A stretch of 8,110 bases of DNA, taken from NCBI GenBank assembly GCA_025358985.1, contig JANYHQ010000680.1:1-8110 (forward strand). The letters are read 5' to 3'. A program made the position numbers and the translations under genes. Source of the DNA: Acidimicrobiales bacterium (lineage in GTDB: Bacteria; Actinomycetota; Acidimicrobiia; Acidimicrobiales; JANYDT01). Below the pieces are notes generated by a model that had not been told where the DNA came from, ran no database searches, and was given only the letters and a program-made list of their open reading frames with translations. Positions 5,657 to 8,110 of the stretch are shown here, in pieces; the first letter of the stretch is position 1, and the number at the start of each line of letters is the position of its first letter.

Positions 5657-6910
5657 TCAACGTTTCACTTGAGACCACGGACCGAGGGAAGCCAGGTCGG
5701 CAGCCAGTTGGCCAGCCTCCCAACCAGCCCGGCTGCTGACGCGCTGGGTTCGGCGTTTCATCCGGGGAAAGGCCTCTGCCATTGCTTCTTCCACGGCCTC
5801 CTCCCGCTTCACCAACACCGGCAACATGGACTGCCCATGCACCAGTTCGGCCTCATGGGCGGAGTGCTGCGCCGCTTCACTCAGGCGTTCGGCAATACGA
5901 CTGGCATAGGCCACCAAAAAAGAGTGACGAAACGATCGGGTCTTGGATGTGCCGGCGCGGTCCAACACGCGACCGGCAGCCACCATGGCCATAGTGGCCT
6001 GGGACAGCAGCGATGTGAACAACACATCCACCACCTGCAGATCGCCCGGGTAGCCGAACAGGGTGACAAATCCGAGGTCCGGCGCCAACACCACCCGGCA
6101 CCGGTTTGGCGACGCCACTGCCCCCACCAGGGTGGCCTTGGCGTCCACATACGGAGCCTCGAGATGGATACGGCGCCCTGCGGGGGCATCGTGGATACTG
6201 GCACGGGCATCGAGCATGGCGGCGTCGATGGAGTGACGGGTCATGAACTCCTGGGCCTTGGCCGTGAGTGAGTCGGCCTCTTCGGGGAAGTCGGTGGATT
6301 CCGCTTTGGCCAGCAGCGCCCGCACTTTGGCCAATACCTTGACGTCGAGATCACCAGTGGGCAGCGCCCCCCCTCGAGCCGCCAGCGCCGCGCCCGGACC
6401 GGGAGGGGGAATGAGAATCGGCATCACCACCAATCGGCTGAGGTGATGCACCACCTCCACGCACCGCTCGATGAGGTCTCGTCGGCCCAGCCCCACGATG
6501 GAGGCCACGTCGTTGAGCCACGCATGGGTGGGGCGGTGGCGCAACTCCCACCACGGCTCCAGGCTGTCGAGTTGGGCTGCCCATTGCGGATGCATTGGCT
6601 GTTGGGCGTCGAGCTTGGCATCATCGGCCACCGCCGCCGCCACGATGTCACCGTGCACGGGTCCCCATTTGCGGCGGGCCACACTCACTACGTCGGATGG
6701 CTGCCACCCGTTGCGCCACGCGGCGCGCAGACGACGCGACATCTCACCCACCAGCATCGACGATGCCGCGTCCTGTCGAGGTGCCACCGGAGCATTGGCC
6801 ATGGCGTCCACGGCGGAATCCATACACCGCAGATTGCCCCGAGCGAGCGAGTTCAGTGCTTGGTCCAGGGCTTGGGCCACGAGTTGGGTGGTGTGGGTGG
6901 AGCCGGGCAC
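5657..6910 (-). CDS. DUF2786 domain-containing protein
   Basis: This 417-aa protein carries a DUF2786 motif at about residues 188-228 (VKVLAKVRALLAKAESTDF, then EEADSLTAKAQEFMTRHSID), a short helical domain of unknown function common in actinobacteria and phages. Residues 1-165 form a helical N-terminus including AAWRNGWQPSDVV (63-75), a pattern seen in actinobacterial DUF2786 proteins. Residues 245-350 contain the usual downstream region ending in SFRHSFLVAYASRIAERL, and the C-terminus is basic. There is no signal peptide or membrane segment; a hydrophobic Pro-rich linker (VVMPILIPPPGPG, 161-173) separates the halves. The start is GTG 6910, which directly follows the TAG stop of the upstream oxidoreductase gene (TAGGTG), implying translational coupling. 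ATG at residue 30 is a weaker alternative. The biochemical function is unknown; the link to the oxidoreductase is positional only. The 51-bp gap to the convergent synthetase gene has no clear terminator. Confidence 0.85.
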   Translation of the reverse strand: MPGSTHTTQLVAQALDQALNSLARGNLRCMDSAVDAMANAPVAPRQDAASSMLVGEMSRRLRAAWRNGWQPSDVVSVARRKWGPVHGDIVAAAVADDAKLDAQQPMHPQWAAQLDSLEPWWELRHRPTHAWLNDVASIVGLGRRDLIERCVEVVHHLSRLVVMPILIPPPGPGAALAARGGALPTGDLDVKVLAKVRALLAKAESTDFPEEADSLTAKAQEFMTRHSIDAAMLDARASIHDAPAGRRIHLEAPYVDAKATLVGAVASPNRCRVVLAPDLGFVTLFGYPGDLQVVDVLFTSLLSQATMAMVAAGRVLDRAGTSKTRSFRHSFLVAYASRIAERLSEAAQHSAHEAELVHGQSMLPVLVKREEAVEEAMAEAFPRMKRRTQRVSSRAGWEAGQLAADLASLGPWSQVKR

Positions 6911-8071
6911 CTATCCCACAAGCGGCAGTACGTCGCCCATGAATCGCTCCATCTGCTCCACTGCTTTGGTATACGGATCGCCGATGAGATGAGGAAACAG
7001 TGTGAGGTGTTCCACGCCCAGCAGATCCCGGAACGATTGCACCCCGGCTGCTACTTCTTCGGCGGTGCCACACAGGATGGTTTGCTGTTTCATGGACTCT
7101 TCCAGTGTGGGAATCAGGCCGGGAGCGGATGGTTTGCCGTCGGCCCCCATATATCCACGGCTCCATCCGTACGGCCCCAGGAACTTCCAGAACTCGTCGT
7201 GGCCGTTGCGGGCAGTACGCATGGCTTCTTCATGAGTGTCTTCGATACGTACGCTTACCACCAGCATGCGTTTGTCACCCGACGCCAACGTCTGCGCATG
7301 GTGCTGCTCATGCAGTTCGCCGTAGCGATCCCACATGCGCTTGATGAACATTGGGTGCTGATTCCAGAACACTGCACCGTGATCCACCTTGGGCACGTAC
7401 TCAATAGTGGGCGGACTGGTGACGGCCTGCCAGATCTCGAATGGATACAGCGGCCGGGGAACCAGCGTGAGTTCCGACACGGTGGTACCACGGTCCGGGA
7501 TGCCCGGCACCGGTATCTGGAAGTGCTTGCCCTCAAAGCGGAAACTCTCCTGATTCAGTGCCCTTCGCACTATTTCCATGGCCTCTTCAAACCATTCGCG
7601 ATTGCTGGCGTCATCGGCGGCCTGATCGGGATTGTCAGCCGACCCCACCGACACCCGGTCCGGGTTGAGATGCAGCAATTCGCGGGGCACCGTGCCACGC
7701 CCCACGCCCAATATGCCCCGACCACCGGAGAGGTTGTGGAGTGTGGAAAAGTCCTCGGCCAAACGCAGCGGATTCCATTGCGGCACCACGTTGAACATCG
7801 AACCCAAACGCAGATGTTGGGTGCGCGCTGCAATCCAAGCCGATACCAGAATGCCGTTGGGGATCACCTCGTAGCCCTCGTACTGAAAATGGTGCTCGGT
7901 GGTCCAGAAACTGTCAAAGCCCAGTCGCTCGGCATCCACCGCCGCGTCGATGTACTTGAGCGTGGCGTCCCAGCACGCCTTGTTGTCGAAGCGGCGGTCC
8001 ATGGGGTTCGGGGCACCGGCCCCGGCGTCCGTCATTTCCACTCCACCGAAGAAGAAAGCTCCAAGCTTCAT
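6911..8071 (-). CDS. Luciferase-like (LLM class) flavin-dependent monooxygenase/oxidoreductase
   Basis: LLM-class enzymes are TIM-barrel proteins that use reduced FMN or coenzyme F420 to oxidise or reduce small organic substrates. Numbered from ATG 8071, MKLGAFFFGG (1-10) is the first barrel strand. LGFDSFWTTEHHF (50-62) carries the EHH seen in bacterial luciferase relatives. RLGSMFNVVPQWNPLRLAED (88-107) and SGGRGILGVGRG (115-126) are typical cofactor-region strands. VPRPLYPFEIWQAVTSP (204-220) follows, and the C-terminal CGTAEEVAAGVQSF (334-347) is the usual final helix. The 386-aa length is usual. The frame begins at ATG 8080, but AAAGGA (8085-8080) abuts that codon and sits 8 nt upstream of ATG 8071, so 8071 is the better start. 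The gene is first of a two-gene unit with the DUF2786 gene. The FMN or F420 preference and the substrate cannot be decided here. Confidence 0.93.
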   Translation of the reverse strand: MKLGAFFFGGVEMTDAGAGAPNPMDRRFDNKACWDATLKYIDAAVDAERLGFDSFWTTEHHFQYEGYEVIPNGILVSAWIAARTQHLRLGSMFNVVPQWNPLRLAEDFSTLHNLSGGRGILGVGRGTVPRELLHLNPDRVSVGSADNPDQAADDASNREWFEEAMEIVRRALNQESFRFEGKHFQIPVPGIPDRGTTVSELTLVPRPLYPFEIWQAVTSPPTIEYVPKVDHGAVFWNQHPMFIKRMWDRYGELHEQHHAQTLASGDKRMLVVSVRIEDTHEEAMRTARNGHDEFWKFLGPYGWSRGYMGADGKPSAPGLIPTLEESMKQQTILCGTAEEVAAGVQSFRDLLGVEHLTLFPHLIGDPYTKAVEQMERFMGDVLPLVG

Positions 8072-8079
8072 GTGACCCA

Positions 8080-8085
8080 TCCTTT
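8080..8085 (-). promoter_or_regulatory. Ribosome binding site that decides the LLM oxidoreductase start
   Basis: AAAGGA on the minus strand lies 8 nt before ATG 8071 and touches ATG 8080. The spacing supports translation from 8071, trimming three residues (MGH) from the longest frame. The remaining bases up to 8110 show no recognisable promoter. Confidence 0.6.
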
Positions 8086-8110
8086 GCTGATGTGGACTCC
8101 GCCTCGAAGT

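Overview
The window looks like a G+C-rich actinobacterial chromosome segment. The gene mix (acyl-CoA dehydrogenase, AMP-dependent acyl-CoA synthetase, luciferase-like flavin oxidoreductase, DUF2786 protein, BrkB-type membrane protein) and the codon use fit an uncultured Acidimicrobiia-like lineage. That placement is inferred from gene content and style, not from a marker gene. I see no tRNA, rRNA, CRISPR array, transposase or phage gene.

Layout, left to right. (1) Minus strand, 1-865: the N-terminal and middle part of an acyl-CoA dehydrogenase, whose reading frame switches at about 137-145 into the C-terminal lid of a MoxR-type AAA+ ATPase. The outermost ~138 bases therefore belong to another gene, most likely through an assembly chimera at a contig edge. 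(2) 866-1000: a divergent regulatory gap with a GGGCA-type inverted repeat and a 10-bp tandem repeat. (3) Plus strand, 1001-2851: a tightly coupled pair, a very acidic 63-aa protein with a DDPE repeat and a ~550-aa protein with one transmembrane segment. I recognise neither. (4) 2852-2996: a convergent gap holding a perfect 19-bp inverted repeat with a 70-bp spacer. (5) Minus strand, 2997-3992: a six-helix YihY/BrkB membrane protein. (6) 3993-4051: a 59-bp divergent gap with a small palindrome. (7) Plus strand, 4052-5605: an acyl-CoA synthetase. (8) Minus strand, 5657-8071: a luciferase-like monooxygenase followed, with no gap, by a DUF2786 protein.

The acyl-CoA dehydrogenase, the synthetase and the luciferase-like oxidoreductase suggest fatty-acid or other carboxylic-acid catabolism: activation to a CoA thioester, alpha-beta desaturation, and flavin-dependent oxidation. 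They are in separate transcription units, so a shared pathway is inference. The least explained parts are the two-gene unit at 1001-2851, the 108-bp inverted-repeat element beside it, and the chimeric left edge. I found no clear case for a complete new multi-gene system.
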